In this document: positions 53,281 through 64,000 of the stretch, in pieces
Numbering within the stretch: the first letter of the stretch is position 1
How the letters are laid out: each line of letters opens with the position of its first letter
Origin: Micractinium sp. NFX-FRZ
Taxonomy: Eukaryota > Chlorophyta > Trebouxiophyceae > Chlorellales > Chlorellaceae
Assembly: GCA_029339195.1 (NCBI GenBank)
Contig: JAPTJF010000012.1
Location: forward strand, 1 to 64,000
Reading direction: 5' to 3'
Length of the DNA stretch: 64,000 nucleotides
The notes under the pieces: model-generated
Database searches by the model: none
Seen by the model: the letters and a program-made list of their open reading frames with translations, nothing else
What the model was told of the DNA's origin: nothing
Translations under genes and position numbers: made by a program

Positions 53281-54146
53281 GCGGCGCATTACTACGCATC
53301 CGGCGTGCCAACTAGCTGTAGCAAATGGCAGCTGGCATTCTTTCTTTATGGAGGAGCTGTACTTCTGGAGGCGCCTGACCTTATGCTCTAGCCCACATTT
53401 TCACATGTAATCTTGCTACAACTTTGGGCAAGCTGCTGCTTGTGACCGGACAAATGCGGCAGCTAGGCCAGCTGGTACCGGGCAAGACTGAACAGGAGTC
53501 GGAGGGGGCATGACATGGAGAGTGTGTGCTGGCGCCTGCCTCAATAGCTTGCACCACAGCCGGCCTCGTAGGCAGGAGCCAGCAGTGCATGCCAGTTTTA
53601 GCTGCACAAAGGTGGTGCATGTGAGGCAGGCGTCCGTCCCTGTCTGACTGCACACGTGGCGTAAGCAGCCCTGCTGCTGCCCTGTGCCCGCCTCATGTGG
53701 TCACCGCTCCTTGCCATCTCCACCGGCACTGGCGCTGGAACCACCGCTTGCATGACACCCCCTTGCAGTCTCCCCGAACGCTCACGTTACTACTACTGTA
53801 CTTGCGGGTTAAGAGTGGCAAGGTGAGTGTGTGGGGAGGCATGTGGCGTACGTCTCGTGATGGTGGCAAGGTGGGGCGGGAGGCAGGGCAGCAGCAGGCG
53901 GGGCAGTGGCAGATCAGCGAGGGGAAGGGAGCGGGGGCAGGCAAGTGGAGCGGGCAGTTGGGGAAGAGCGCAGCGAGGGCAAGGGGAAAGGAGGGCAGGC
54001 AACTTTCAAGTCGCTGTTGAGCACAGCAAGTTAGCAGTGAAACAGAAGAGCCGTGGCGAGCTGGCAGAGCGGTGCAGGGCGGCCGGGCAATGGCCTGCCC
54101 AGGAGCGGCAGCGGTCAGCGCCTCTCCAGGGCAGAGTGCCTGCCTT
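53281..54146. other. intergenic, convergent 3' ends
   Basis: The 3' flanks of the renalase-like gene (+) and LTO1 (-) face each other. A possible polyadenylation signal at 53406-53410 is the only feature noted; no exon was recognised. Confidence 0.5.
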
Positions 54147-55900
54147 TCAGAACTGAAGGCTGCTGGCTCTGGCGCCCGCGCTGCCGCCCGGCGCCTCTCC
54201 CTGGTCCGCGGGCGCGTAGGCGTCCTGCGGGGGGCAAGGGCAAGCAGTGGGTCAGTTGCGTGCATCAACCAGTCACGGCACAACCGGGCAGGCAGGAGGC
54301 GGCCGCGGTGGGGCACCTGTGGAGGGCACCACTGGAGGGCGATGAGCCAGCGGCCAGCAATCCGGGCATTGTTGAGCCCCCTGCCCTGGCCGTCCCGCTG
54401 CCTCACCTGCAAGCCCACAATGGCAGCCTCGCACCTCCACGCCTCCCCGCAATTGCAGCCCCCTCATGCCGGCGCGCCTGTGGTGCACACTGTAGCCCCC
54501 CTGCCCCACCTTGCCTGACACGAACAGGCACTTGTGCCGCCTGCCCCGCCTGCAGCCCCATCCAGGCGGCAGACGCCTCAAGGCCCCCCTTTGCAACGTC
54601 TGCCTGCTCTGCCCCCCCCAGCCCCGCTCCTCGCGGCCCCTCTGCGCCCCCCTTTGTGCCCCCACCTGCAGGCCCATCATGGCGGCAACCGCCTTGAACT
54701 TGCCCCGCAGCCCATCCATCAAATCCTGCAGCCGCTCATCCTGCATGTTTTTCCGGAGGCAAAACATGATGTGCCCAGCAAGGATTAAAAAGCGAGTTGC
54801 CCCGCAGCTCGGGATGGAGGCTTGCGGGTGTGTGCGTGTTGCGTGGCACCGATTGGCTGCAGGGGGCGGGGGAGGGCAGAGGGCACAGGTGGAGCGCGGG
54901 GGGCAGTGGAAGGCACACGGGCAGCTGCCTCGAACGTTTGGCACACGAGCACCTTCTGCGACCCTCTTTGCCCTGCTGCCAAGCCCACAGGCGGCCAGTG
55001 CAAGCCAGCCGCCGCTGTCCGGCACACCTCGCTGCCTGCCCAACATGTGGGGTTTGCCAGCTGCCTGCCCTGACGGGCCCTGCTGCCTGCACCTCATCAG
55101 CCTCGCCCACCTGTGGGTTCGACAGGGGGAAGCCTCGCACCATCTCCTCCAGGGCAGCAATCCCCTTGTCCACTCGTTGGCTACACAGCAGGGCATGGAC
55201 GGGAGGGCAACCGGGAGGGGGGGCGGGTTAGGGAGCACCTGAGCCGACTGGTAATTGGTGCGAGTAGATACAGCTACAGGGCAGTGAGGTGGTCCGCCCA
55301 CGTGGGGACTGACGGCACACGCATCACGCCATGCCGTGTCCTGCCGGCCCTGCAAGCAGAGCGCAGCGCGGCACAGCGCAGCACAGCGCAGGCGACAAGG
55401 ACCGCCCCTTCTCTCCTCCGCCGAAACAGCACAATCATGCAGCGCCTGCATGCCCCCTTCACAGCATCATCCCTTCGCTGCCTCCACCTTCCCCCAGCAC
55501 CCAGCTGCCTGCCCAGCTGACCTGAAGAGGTCTGGGTGGCGGGCCTGCAGCTGGCGCCACAGCTGGCAGCAGCCGGCGTAGTACCCCACCTCGTGCCCCA
55601 TCTCAAACCCCTTCTGCAGCCCCAGCGCCCGGCCCTCGGCCCGCCCGCTGCGCCGCCCATCTCTGCAGAGGGGATCAGGCATCATGGTGCAGCGCGGGCA
55701 CAGCAGGCGGCGGTGGGGCAGCGCGGCATTTCTTGGACGGTGGGCGGTGGGCGGGCAGAAACCCTGCAAGCACGCCTCCTGCAGCTGGCAAGACGCCGCG
55801 TTGCTTGACAAACCCGATCTCACCTCACGCCATCATCAAACCCTTCCCGCTGAAACTGCTCCTCCAAGTTCAGGGCGCTGTCAAACAAGTCGTCCGCCAT
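54147..55900 (-). CDS. LTO1: LTO1/ORAOV1 homologue (Yae1-domain adaptor)
   Basis: Five exons, 55824-55900, 55522-55662, 55111-55180, 54666-54740 and 54147-54224; 441 bp, 146 aa. The N-terminus ALNLEEQFQREGFDDG leads into the deca-GX3 Yae1 signature (GRRSGRAEGRALGLQKGFEM then GHEVGYYAG, about 27-57). LRGKFKAVAAMMGLQ is the second conserved helix, and the tail ends in LQF. In yeast and human, LTO1 with YAE1 acts as a target-specific adaptor that brings the cytosolic Fe-S assembly machinery to the ribosome-recycling factor ABCE1/Rli1. The length fits the family (about 130-165 aa). It is head-to-head with the DUF2358-like gene. A copy of the exon-4 end is seen at about 54400-54427. Confidence 0.9.
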
Positions 55901-56204
55901 TGTCGATGGTGCGGGCCCCTCCGGCCCCTTTGTCAGGTCACCAATGTCAATTGGACGCGTGCATGCACGGCGGCGCGCCCCCAACAAGCCCCAGAGCCCC
56001 CATTTCGGGCGCCAGGCTGGACGAGCACAGACTCGCCACTCAAACTTCCAGCCCATTGCAGGCTGTGGCAGACCTCTTTGGTGTGCCAGGGAATTCATTC
56101 AGACCGACTCTTCAACCCAGGGTGTCCCCCAGGCTTTGCCCCGAACTCTCGAAACCGGCTCCGCCACTTGCACCACTCGGGCGCCGCGGACCGTTAATCC
56201 AACC
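55901..56204. promoter_or_regulatory. bidirectional promoter, LTO1 / DUF2358-like
   Basis: 304 bp lie between divergent start codons. It contains CCAATGTCAATTGG at 55941-55954, a near-palindrome with a CCAAT box on each strand, and the palindrome CGTGCATGCACG at 55958-55969. Confidence 0.6.
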
Positions 56205-59200
56205 ATGCAGGCTGTCGTTGTGACAGGCAGCAGCCCGATCAGAGCGCCTGGGGTGACGGCTGCACACGCAGCACGGCGTCCCAGCCGTCACGGCGTGGTG
56301 GCACGGGCCGTCGAGCCACAGGCCAAGAAGCTAGCGGAGCAGCCGATCGAGGGTAGGTGTCCCCTCTGTGTGGGGTGGGGGAGGTGCTGCTCGCAGGCAC
56401 CACTGCCGCTGGTGCGGCGCCGCCACGCGGTCGAGACAGCCGCCCTGTGGCATTGCCTGGCTGCCTGCCATGCATCGCCAGATGCCTCGTATTCGTCCAG
56501 GTACTCAAGCAAGGGGACGTACCTGCCGTTGGTGTGCAGCGGAAGCATCACCGGTCGCTGTCACAGTGGCGTTGCTGCCTGCCTTTACTGCAGTTCCAGA
56601 CCCCACCGCACTGAACACGTCTCAGCAACAGCCTGCCTGCTTTGCATTGTCTGCAGCACGACTGTGTGCTTTCTGGGTGCTTGCTCACCTCTGCAGGCCT
56701 CACTTCCCACTTGTTTTTGTTATTCCGACTTTTCAGTGCACCCGCCAAACCAGCTGCCGCGAATGCCGTTCAATCACATGCGCCTGCAGGCCTCTCCTCC
56801 GACTTTTGTGACGACTTCGAGTGCACCAGCAGCCCGTCGGTGGAGTCGAGCGTGCGCACGCTGGCCCGCGACTTGCAGCGCGCCACCGGCCGCTGGACGC
56901 CCATCTACGCCAGCAGCGTGGAGTACTCGGTGCGTGCGGTAGTGCTGCAGTTTATGGGAACTTTTCTTGGCCCCCCCCCCCACCCCCCCCACCCCCTATG
57001 CTCTTGCATCTGGTTGATGAGATATGGTTGACCTGCCGTGTATGGTGGTGGTATGCCAGCAGCGTGGAGCACCTGGTACGTGCGGCAGTTTGCAGCCAGT
57101 TTTCGCTGTCTTGCGTTTGGTCGGAATGGGCGTGTAGGGTGGTGCTTGCATGCCATCTACGCCAGCAGCGTGGAGCGCTCGGCAAGCGTGCGTGGCGGCT
57201 GCAGTTTTGGCCATACAGCGTGCGGGTGTTCAGGCGTGGGGAGGGGCGCCCATGCCAGCAGCCTGGAGTGCCCGGTAAGCTTCTGGTGGGTGCGCGTTTG
57301 GGGCGGCATGTGGCGGCATCAGGTTTGTAGGTAGGGGGGGCATAGCCTTGCTGCGATGGTGGGGTCAGCTGAGCGGGGCCGGCTCACCCCGCCCCCCCGC
57401 CTCCCCCTCCCCACCTGCCTCCCTCCTGTGCTCTGCCCCCCAATCACACGCGCCCACCCCCCCACACTTGCAGGATCCCTTCCGGCGGTTCAAAGGGGTG
57501 GAGGGGTACAGCCGCCTCGATTTCGTGGCCACCTCCATTGACAGTCCGCAGGTGTGCCGTCCCCCACACTGCCCTAGCAGCGTGCCTGCACGTGTTTGTG
57601 TGTGTGCGTGCGTGCGTGTGCCCCGCTCCCTCACTGCTCGTCAGCGTGCCCGTATGCCTCCAAGCGCAGCATGCCGCGCAGCCCGGTAGGCGGAATGACT
57701 GTGAACTTCCTGCCAACTCAGCACCAACCCTCTGCTTCGGATCTGCTGCCGCCTCCTCTCGCTGTTGATGGCAACAGGTGTCCATCACCGGCATGCGCAT
57801 GCTGGACAACTCGGCAGCCGAGATCCGGTGGCGCCTCACCGGCAAGCTGGGGCCGCTGCCCGTGGACGTGGCAGGTGCGGGGCGGGGATTGGGGCACGCA
57901 CAACTTGGCCTGCGTCTTGGGTTGGTGTTATCACGAGTTTGGTGGACATGGCAGGTGCTTTGGGGGGAGCCGAGCTTGGAGCAGGGGCCTGTCTGGGGTG
58001 TCGTTTGGTGTCGCATGTTGTTTTCAAACGTATTTCAAGGTTTGCTGCCTGTGGCAGGTCCAGGGGGAGCAGCGGGCTGTTAGGGCAGGTGGACGCTGGG
58101 GTATCATTCGGTGTCTCGTGGTTCATTTCAGGGTTTGCTGCCCGTGGACGGCGCAGGTGCGGTGCAAGTAGGGGGGGAGCGGGGCACCTGTGGCTCGGGC
58201 TGTTTCTTGAGTTGTTGTTGTTGTTCCCAATTATGGTTCAGTTGATGATTATCACTCTTGCTGCCTCTCTTTATTAATTTGCAGGAACCACGGAGATCAC
58301 GATGAACCTGCTGACGGGGCGCATCGAGCGGCACATTGAGCGGTGGGACCTCAGTGCCTGCTCGCCTCCCGCGGCGGTCATGTGGAATGCGGCACGCGCG
58401 GTGTGGGCAGCCAAGCAGGTGGGCGCAGGGGCGGGGGCGGGGGGTTGGCATGTATAATAACATGTTTGCAGGGGCGGGGGAGGGCTGGGGCATGTGCACT
58501 GGCATGCCCGTCAGCGTTGGCGGAATCATCCCAGCACTCCTGCCCGCCCTCCCAGCCACCCACCCATCTACCCTGCCCACCTGTGCCTGCCTTCCTTTCT
58601 TCCCGCCACAGGCCAGCACGATTGCGTCAGCAAGGGTTGGACTGCCCACCGCACTCCCACACCAGCCTGCCTGCCTTCCGACGGCTTGCCCTGCCTGCCT
58701 TCGTGCCTGCCGTCCCTTCCCCCCCCGTACCCCACCCACAGGCCAGCACGGATGCGTCGGCGGGGGTGGACCGTGTGCTGGACTCTTTCACCTCCATGGA
58801 CGAAGACAGCTACCAGCAGCCCAACCCCAACGACCCCATGAAGTTCTTCCAGCAGGTGACCCCTCTTTCATATCGGCTTCTCGTCAGGGTGTGCACCTCT
58901 GGTTTTTGGGGCGTAGTGCGCAGGCACGAGGGTTGGGAGGCGAGCCCCGGCGGCCCCATGAAGTGTCTTCCAGCAGGTCCGTGGGTGGTCAAGGGCAGCA
59001 AGGAGGAAAGTCAGTGCTGGGTACAGGTCGTGACGGGCGGGCCCGATTCATCCAACATAGTGCAAGCTGGTGCGCGGGGCCTGCCTTTTGTTGTGCATTC
59101 CTCTCCTGCTCCCTTGCATTTCCGTATTCACTCATGCAGAAGGACAGCTCGAAGCAGGGCATGCTGATGTTGGTTGGTACTCACCCTTCCTTCCCAAACC

Positions 59201-59375
59201 CACCCACCCATCCCACGGTCTTTGTCGTCATTTTTGTTCCCATGTGTGTCTGCAGAAGGACAGCTCTAAGCAGGACATGCTGACGTTTGTGGCCGTGATG
59301 GCCCTCTTCTACGCACTGGTCCAGGCCTGGCTGCAGCTCTTCGCCCCCTCCTCCGGCGGTGGCGGCGCCTTCTGA
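56205..59375 (+). CDS. chloroplast-type DUF2358 / NTF2-like protein with C-terminal helix
   Basis: Seven exons, 56205-56352, 56790-56929, 57474-57551, 57778-57874, 58285-58418, 58742-58855 and 59256-59375; 831 bp, 276 aa. The first 50 residues are Ala/Arg/Ser-rich and lack acids until VEPQAKK, as in plastid transit peptides. The core (about 65-175) reads RTLARDLQRATGRW, IYASSVEYSDPFRRFKGVEG, SRLDFVATSIDS, EIRWRLTGKLGPLPVDVAG, and TTEITMNLLTGRIERHIERW. This is the NTF2-like fold pattern of plant and cyanobacterial DUF2358 proteins. A single membrane anchor (MLTFVAVMALFYALVQAWLQ, about 243-262) ends the protein. The molecular role is unknown. Copies of exon edges are frequent: the exon-2 end at about 57052, 57155 and 57250; the exon-6 start at 58612 and end at about 58950; and the exon-7 start at 59140. 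Confidence 0.8.
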
Positions 59376-60947
59376 GCAGCATGTGGCACGATCAAATGCG
59401 CTCCGGGCGCAGCCCTTTGCCACGCCCTTTTGACAGCGTCGGCGCTGCCCTCTGGGCGTGCTAGGCCATCGCCCGTCAGGCGCCCACCACCTGAAATGCA
59501 TGCACTGCCTGGCACCATCCGACGCGCGTGCATGTGTGTCTCCAGTTTTGGCGTGCTGTGGGCGGTCATGTGCCCGTCCCTGCCAGCGCAGATTTTCCAC
59601 GAGGCGGGGCGTGCCCCGTCTTGCCCCTTAACACCTCCCTGAGAAGATATCCTCCCTGCCTCCCCTTGCCCCCTTGCCTATTTCACCGTTGCACCTGCGA
59701 TCCAACTGCCTGCGCACGCCAGGTGCCTCTGCAGGCGTGTGCCCGCCCCCACTCTGTTTTCCCTCTTGCCAGCCCCGCTGGCCGGGCTGCCAGTGGCAGC
59801 AGCCACCCCAACGTACGTGCCCGAGCAACCATTGATTGATTGATTGATTCATGCGCCCCTGCTTTGCCGTCATCTCTATTTTAACCTCAAGCCCTGCAAA
59901 CAAACAACTGAGCAACGCAGCCTGGAGCTGCAGCAGCGTTGCAGCAGCTCCTCCTGGCTGGCCAGATGCCAGGTGCATTCATCGGTCCTGGAATAAGCAT
60001 GAACCTTTGATGGGCCTGGGAGGCCCCAACCAGCGATAGGCGCTGTGCTGCTGTGGGAGGGTGGGGCCAGGGCTGAGCAACGGGGTTGGAGGCAGGAGAG
60101 CAGGGAAATGCTGTGTATGCCAGGGCAGCATGCAGCTGGACGGCTGCGCTCCTCCCACATGTCTTTCTGCCTCACGCAGCCCGCCGTCCCCATCCTCCAC
60201 TCTGCTCCTCCCGCTGTGCATGCCGTGCTGTGCCATGCAGGGCATTGCGGGGTGATGCTGCTGGGCATTGCTGAGTCGCCAAGCTGCCGAGCTTGCCTGC
60301 GCGGCTCTCGGGTTGCGTGCTGCGGCTGCTGAGCCGCGGCCTGCCTGCCACAAATTTGTAGCAAACACACAGCTTGCAAGGGCGGCTGGCGCCCGCTGGT
60401 GGCACATCATGGACGGCCTCCCTACCCGCACTGCCACCGTTGCATGATGCGCGGTCACCCCAAGGCAGCGTGCTGATTGCCCCTGGTGCCTGGCTCAAGC
60501 AGGCAGCCCATGCAGGCACTGCGGATCTCCCAAGCAACTTGCCCCAGACATGTCCCCGTCATGCCACCTCCCCGCTCTGCGGCTCTTGCCCGCCTCTCGC
60601 CAGAATCAATTTACTCACGTTGCGTGTGTGACAGCAACCAACTGTTGTGAAGGCGAGCTGGATCTTGTCGCATGTAACCCCAGATGAAGTGCGGCCCACG
60701 GCATGTTGTTTTGAGCAGCAACACAATAGATGGAGGGGCCCAACGGGAAGCCCACAAAACAGGTGCTTGCATGGGATGGGAACTGCTTGGATTTGATGGA
60801 GTACTGCTGGCCCAGCCCAGCCAGGGGGAGCTGCCTGCCGGCAGCACGCTCCTGGCACCCCAACCTACGGCGCTTGGCGCCGCGCCTTGTCCCCTGAATG
60901 ACGCCAGTCAGCCTGGCGGGCTGACAGCAGGCCCGACAGGATGGAGC
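59376..60947. other. intergenic, convergent 3' ends
   Basis: This is 1.6 kb between the DUF2358-like gene (+) and the TRF-like Myb gene (-). It holds a (GATT)n run at 59830-59849. No exon or RNA gene was recognised. Confidence 0.5.
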
Positions 60948-63900
60948 TCAGTCGGAGTGGTGGCGGCCGCTGCGCCGAGGTGTGGTTTTCGACTGAGGCC
61001 TGGATGCCCCGCCGCGCTTGCCGCGGCCGCGGCCACCCTTGTGCGCTGCTGGCGCAGGTGCATGCTGCTGTCGCTGCCGCTTCCGCGCGCCCTTGTCACC
61101 AGCCTCCTCCTCCTCCTCCTCCTCCGCTGCCTCATCACCCTCCACCTCTGCATGACCGCCCTCCTCCCCGTCATGTGCCTCCTCCTCTCCCACCTCCTCC
61201 TGCGGCTGCTGCTCCTCCTTGTCCTCCTCCTCCTGCTGATGCTCCTGCTCCTCCTGTTCTTGCTGCTGCTGCTGCTGCTGCTGCTCTTCCTCCTCCTGCT
61301 CCTCCTGCTGTTGCTGCTCCTCTTGCTCAGCGTCAGCCTCAGCGTCTGCAGCCACACAGCGGAAGGCAGTCATGAGTAGTGCAGAAGTAAGTCGGGTCTG
61401 CTCTGCCAGAGCAGCAGCCGTCCACTGCAACGGCAGTCAGATGCAACAGGAGGAGCACAACAGGTGGCGGCGACAGCTCAGGCAGAAACAATCCACATGA
61501 AACATGTGTCCATGCCACATTACACGACACCACGCCGCCCACAAACCTGGGTCCTCGACTGCATCCTCCTCCTCCTCCTCCATGCTGCCGCCCCGCCGCC
61601 GCTTGGGCGGCGGCGAGGCAGCAAACTTGGGCGGCCGGCCGCCCCGCCGCTTCTGCTCCATTGCCAGCTCCTCGCGCAGCACCCTCTCACGTTCCTGGGC
61701 AGGGAGGGGAGGATGTAACATGTGGATGAGATTGACATGGGTGCTGGCAGGAGTGTTGTGGTGCAAGAGCGCACTTTCACGTGCCTGCGCAAGGGGGACA
61801 TGCTGGAGCAAGGTGCGGGGATGACACAACACAGATGCAGGATGGGGACGGATGCCAGATCTCTGCAATATGCTTGTGGGACACTCGCAGAGCCTGCGCA
61901 GGGTGGCCTGAAACGCCATGAGTGGGTCGAGGCACATAGAAACGCTGGCAGGGTGACCTGGCTAGCGGCAGTGGTGCCAACGAGCGGCGGCGACGGCATG
62001 AGGGGGAGTCAAGAACAGCTGCGCAGCACAGGTGGCACCACCAGCAAACCGAGCTGCTCATCTAAGCCGCCTGCTGTCGGCTGTTGCCAAACAGTTGAGG
62101 GCTGCCCGACCCCCCCAAGGCACGCACCTCAATCACTTTGATGTCCTCCTCTGGGATGCGGTTTGCCTTGACCAAGTTGCGCCACTTGTCCTTCAGGTCC
62201 ACCTGCAGGCACCATCACAGATGGAACCGCGTCAATCAACTACCCAGTAAACTCTAGCTGTGGCACCAATCGTCCTTCAGGTTCACATGCCGGCCACAAA
62301 TGTCCAGCGGCTGATGGACCCACTGTGTGCAACAGACCACTGCAAGCGCGTGCCACAGCCTCAAAATTTGTCTCCCCTGCAACCAGCACCACCCAAACAG
62401 TTTGCTCCTTGCCTGCAGGCACAGCCCGCATGCACAGCCCGCGCATCGTCTGCCACGAGGGCGCCCCCAGAACCTCGCCTCCCTCCATGCACACATCTGT
62501 GGTGGTGCAGTGCGTGCCTAAACTGGACTGCCACGCGGCTCACCTGCGAGCGGCGCCCCCTGAACACCTCATTGCCCTCCTTTGCAATGATGGCCCAGCT
62601 GCCACGGCCTTGCAGCTTGACCTGCCGCACCAGCTCGGTCACCTCCTCCTCTTCCCACTTCATGGGCTGCAGGGGCAGGCACAATTGCCCACAAGGTGCA
62701 GATGCTCAGGCAAATACTCAAAGAAGTTGATCAAGGGAAGTCACCACGGAGCAGCAGCCCCACCACCTCTTTCTCGCCCCGCCTCACAGGCTGCATGGCG
62801 CACAGGTAAGATGGCAGATGATGGGGGCCGGCAAGGTGTGGGCAGGGCGCGACAGCACGGAAAGGCAGCTGCTGACCCCCACCTTACGGCGGTGGCCCTG
62901 CTTGGGCTGCCGCTGCTCCTCCTCCTCCAACAGCGCAACAGCAGCGCGCGCACGGCCGCCCTGCTGCTTGCGGCTGCCCGAGGGCAGCACCAGCGGCGTG
63001 TGGCGGGCATACTGCTGGTGCTGCAGCTCCGGCATGGGGTGCTGCGCACAACAAAGCATCAGGGGGCAGGTCAGGCTCAGGCATTCCAGCAGGGCTTACA
63101 CGATTGGCATCGCAGTTTAGCGAGCGGACAAACAAGCACGTGAGCACAGAAACGACAAGAGCAGCAAATGCGCCGACGGAAGGGCAGCCAGGCACACGCT
63201 CGTCCGCCTACCTGAACTGCCGGGCTGTCCTCGCCCCACTCCACCACGCGCCCGGTGCGCTCGCCCCCGCGGCGGCCCGCGCCGCCGCCGTCACTCCCGC
63301 CTGCACCGGCCGCAGCAGCAGCAGCAGCAGCAGCGCCCAGCGCGCCTGCCAGCGGGTCCTCGCCTCCCTCCTGCGCCAGGTCACCCAGCCGGGCGTGCAG
63401 CTGCTGCACCACGCCACCCTGCTGAACTGGCGCTTGCCTGCAGGGCAATGATCGAGGAGCGCAGCAGCAGTTGGGTCAACATGTTACGCCGTGCATAGTG
63501 GGCTTGGCTGAGTGGCTCACCCTTCTGCAGGCTTGCCCCCGTCCTCGCGACATGCCAAGCCACAGGGTGCTAAACTCTAAAGCCTAAAGCCTGCATGAGC
63601 ACACCCGGCAGAGCACCCACCCGCGGCTGGCGCTCCTGGGCTGCTGCTGCTGCTGCTGCTGCCGGGGCGGGCGCGGCTCAAAGTCGTCGTCATACCCGCC
63701 CTCGTAGCCGCCGCCATCGTCGTGCACCTCTGCCGCCGCAGCATTTGCCAGCCCCTGCAGCCCCACCGCAGCCGCCGCGGCCGGCGCAGCTGCCACGGGC
63801 ACAGAAAGGATCCGCGGCACGCTAGCAGGTGTGGGTGCGGCTGCGGGCGCCGCGCCCGGACGGTGCTGAGAGCTGGGAGCAGCCAGCAGTGAGGCGGCGG

Positions 63901-63994
63901 GCACGGGTGCCGCAGCGGGGACAGCGGCAGGCAGCGCTGGAATGCCGCCCAGCCCTGGCTGATACCGCCCAGCCCGAATGTCGTCCGCAACTTC
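60948..63994 (-). CDS. TRF-like Myb/SANT DNA-binding protein (5' part missing)
   Basis: Seven exons visible, 5' to 3': 63621-63994, 63521-63574 (least certain), 63212-63437, 62883-63041, 62544-62666, 62128-62202, 61547-61694, with the stop-containing exon 60948-61345 making eight in all. The window ends in the CTGCAG acceptor before 63994, so more exons lie to the right. An Ala/Pro/Gln-rich N-terminal region leads to a single Myb repeat split over two exons: KWEEEEVTELVRQVKLQGRG with SWAIIAKE, then VDLKDKWRNLVKAN. VDLKDKWRN is the signature of telomere-repeat-binding (TRF-type) Myb domains, which bind duplex TTTAGGG-like DNA. KRRRGGS and RRGGRPPK are basic, AT-hook-like patches. The last exon encodes a long Glu/Gln-rich acidic tract (about 61110-61345) and ends RRSGRHHSD. 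A copy of the VDLKD exon start lies at 62262-62287. Confidence 0.85.
61108..61345 (-). repeat. coding CTC/CTG triplet tract (poly-Glu/Gln)
   Basis: CTC and CTG triplets on the plus strand encode an acidic Glu/Gln tract in the last exon of the TRF-like gene. The opposite-strand leucine-rich frame (60684-61379) is its shadow. Confidence 0.85.
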
Positions 63995-64000
63995 CTGCAG

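Noticed and set aside
60684..61379. 231-codon leucine-rich frame on the plus strand
   Set aside because: It is the antisense shadow of the Glu/Gln-rich last exon of the TRF-like gene; the CTC/CTG tract reads as poly-Leu on the other strand.
63570..63600. TTTAGGCTTTAGAGTTTAG on the minus strand, resembling plant-type telomere repeat
   Set aside because: Too short and imperfect to be an interstitial telomere; its occurrence within a TRF-like gene is probably coincidence.

Overview
The window is nuclear DNA of a GC-rich eukaryote. Its protein-coding genes are cut into many short exons by spliceosomal introns; nearly all donors are GTGAG or GTGGG and nearly all acceptors end in GCAG. Nuclear genes for an organelle-type RecA and a DUF2358/NTF2-like protein, mitochondrial complex I NDUFS4, and the GC-rich, intron-dense style point to a green alga, most likely a Chlorella-like trebouxiophyte. 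That placement is inference. I saw no rRNA or tRNA genes, CRISPR array or intact transposon.

Layout. 0.8-6.9 kb: organellar RecA (-), 14 exons. About 7-16 kb: no protein gene recognised, but a family of roughly 85-bp units shaped like C/D-box snoRNA genes (clearest at 11.9-12.8 kb), plus other repeats. 16.2-17.4 kb: small secreted cysteine-rich (knottin-like) protein (+). 18.5-21.5 and 22.8-26.5 kb: two tandem paralogues for a four-helix membrane protein (-). From 27 to 59.4 kb there are five consecutive head-to-head pairs: RWDD2-like(-)/NDUFS4(+), NFKBIL1-like(-)/dsRBD-like protein(+), small organelle-type membrane protein(-)/400-aa membrane protein(+), prolyl-tRNA synthetase(-)/renalase-like flavoprotein(+), LTO1(-)/DUF2358-like protein(+). 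60.9-64 kb: 3' part of a TRF-like Myb gene (-), running off the right edge.

Exon models were joined by hand. Each listed gene keeps one open frame across all junctions and its summed exon length is a multiple of three (the last gene is partial). The genes are mostly unrelated housekeeping functions (organelle DNA repair, respiration, translation, Fe-S/ABCE1 maturation, telomere-type DNA binding); only the tandem paralogues form a functional cluster.

The most unusual property is architectural. Introns throughout the window carry degenerate direct copies of the edge of the neighbouring exon together with its splice site ('exon-edge echoes'). Copies of exon ends lie downstream of the real donor, and copies of exon starts lie upstream of the real acceptor, usually 80-250 bp away and sometimes as arrays of 3-5. 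In every case I could phase, the copy nearest the exon is the one that keeps the conserved reading frame. This suggests recurrent tandem duplication of exon-intron junctions as a way of lengthening introns in this genome.
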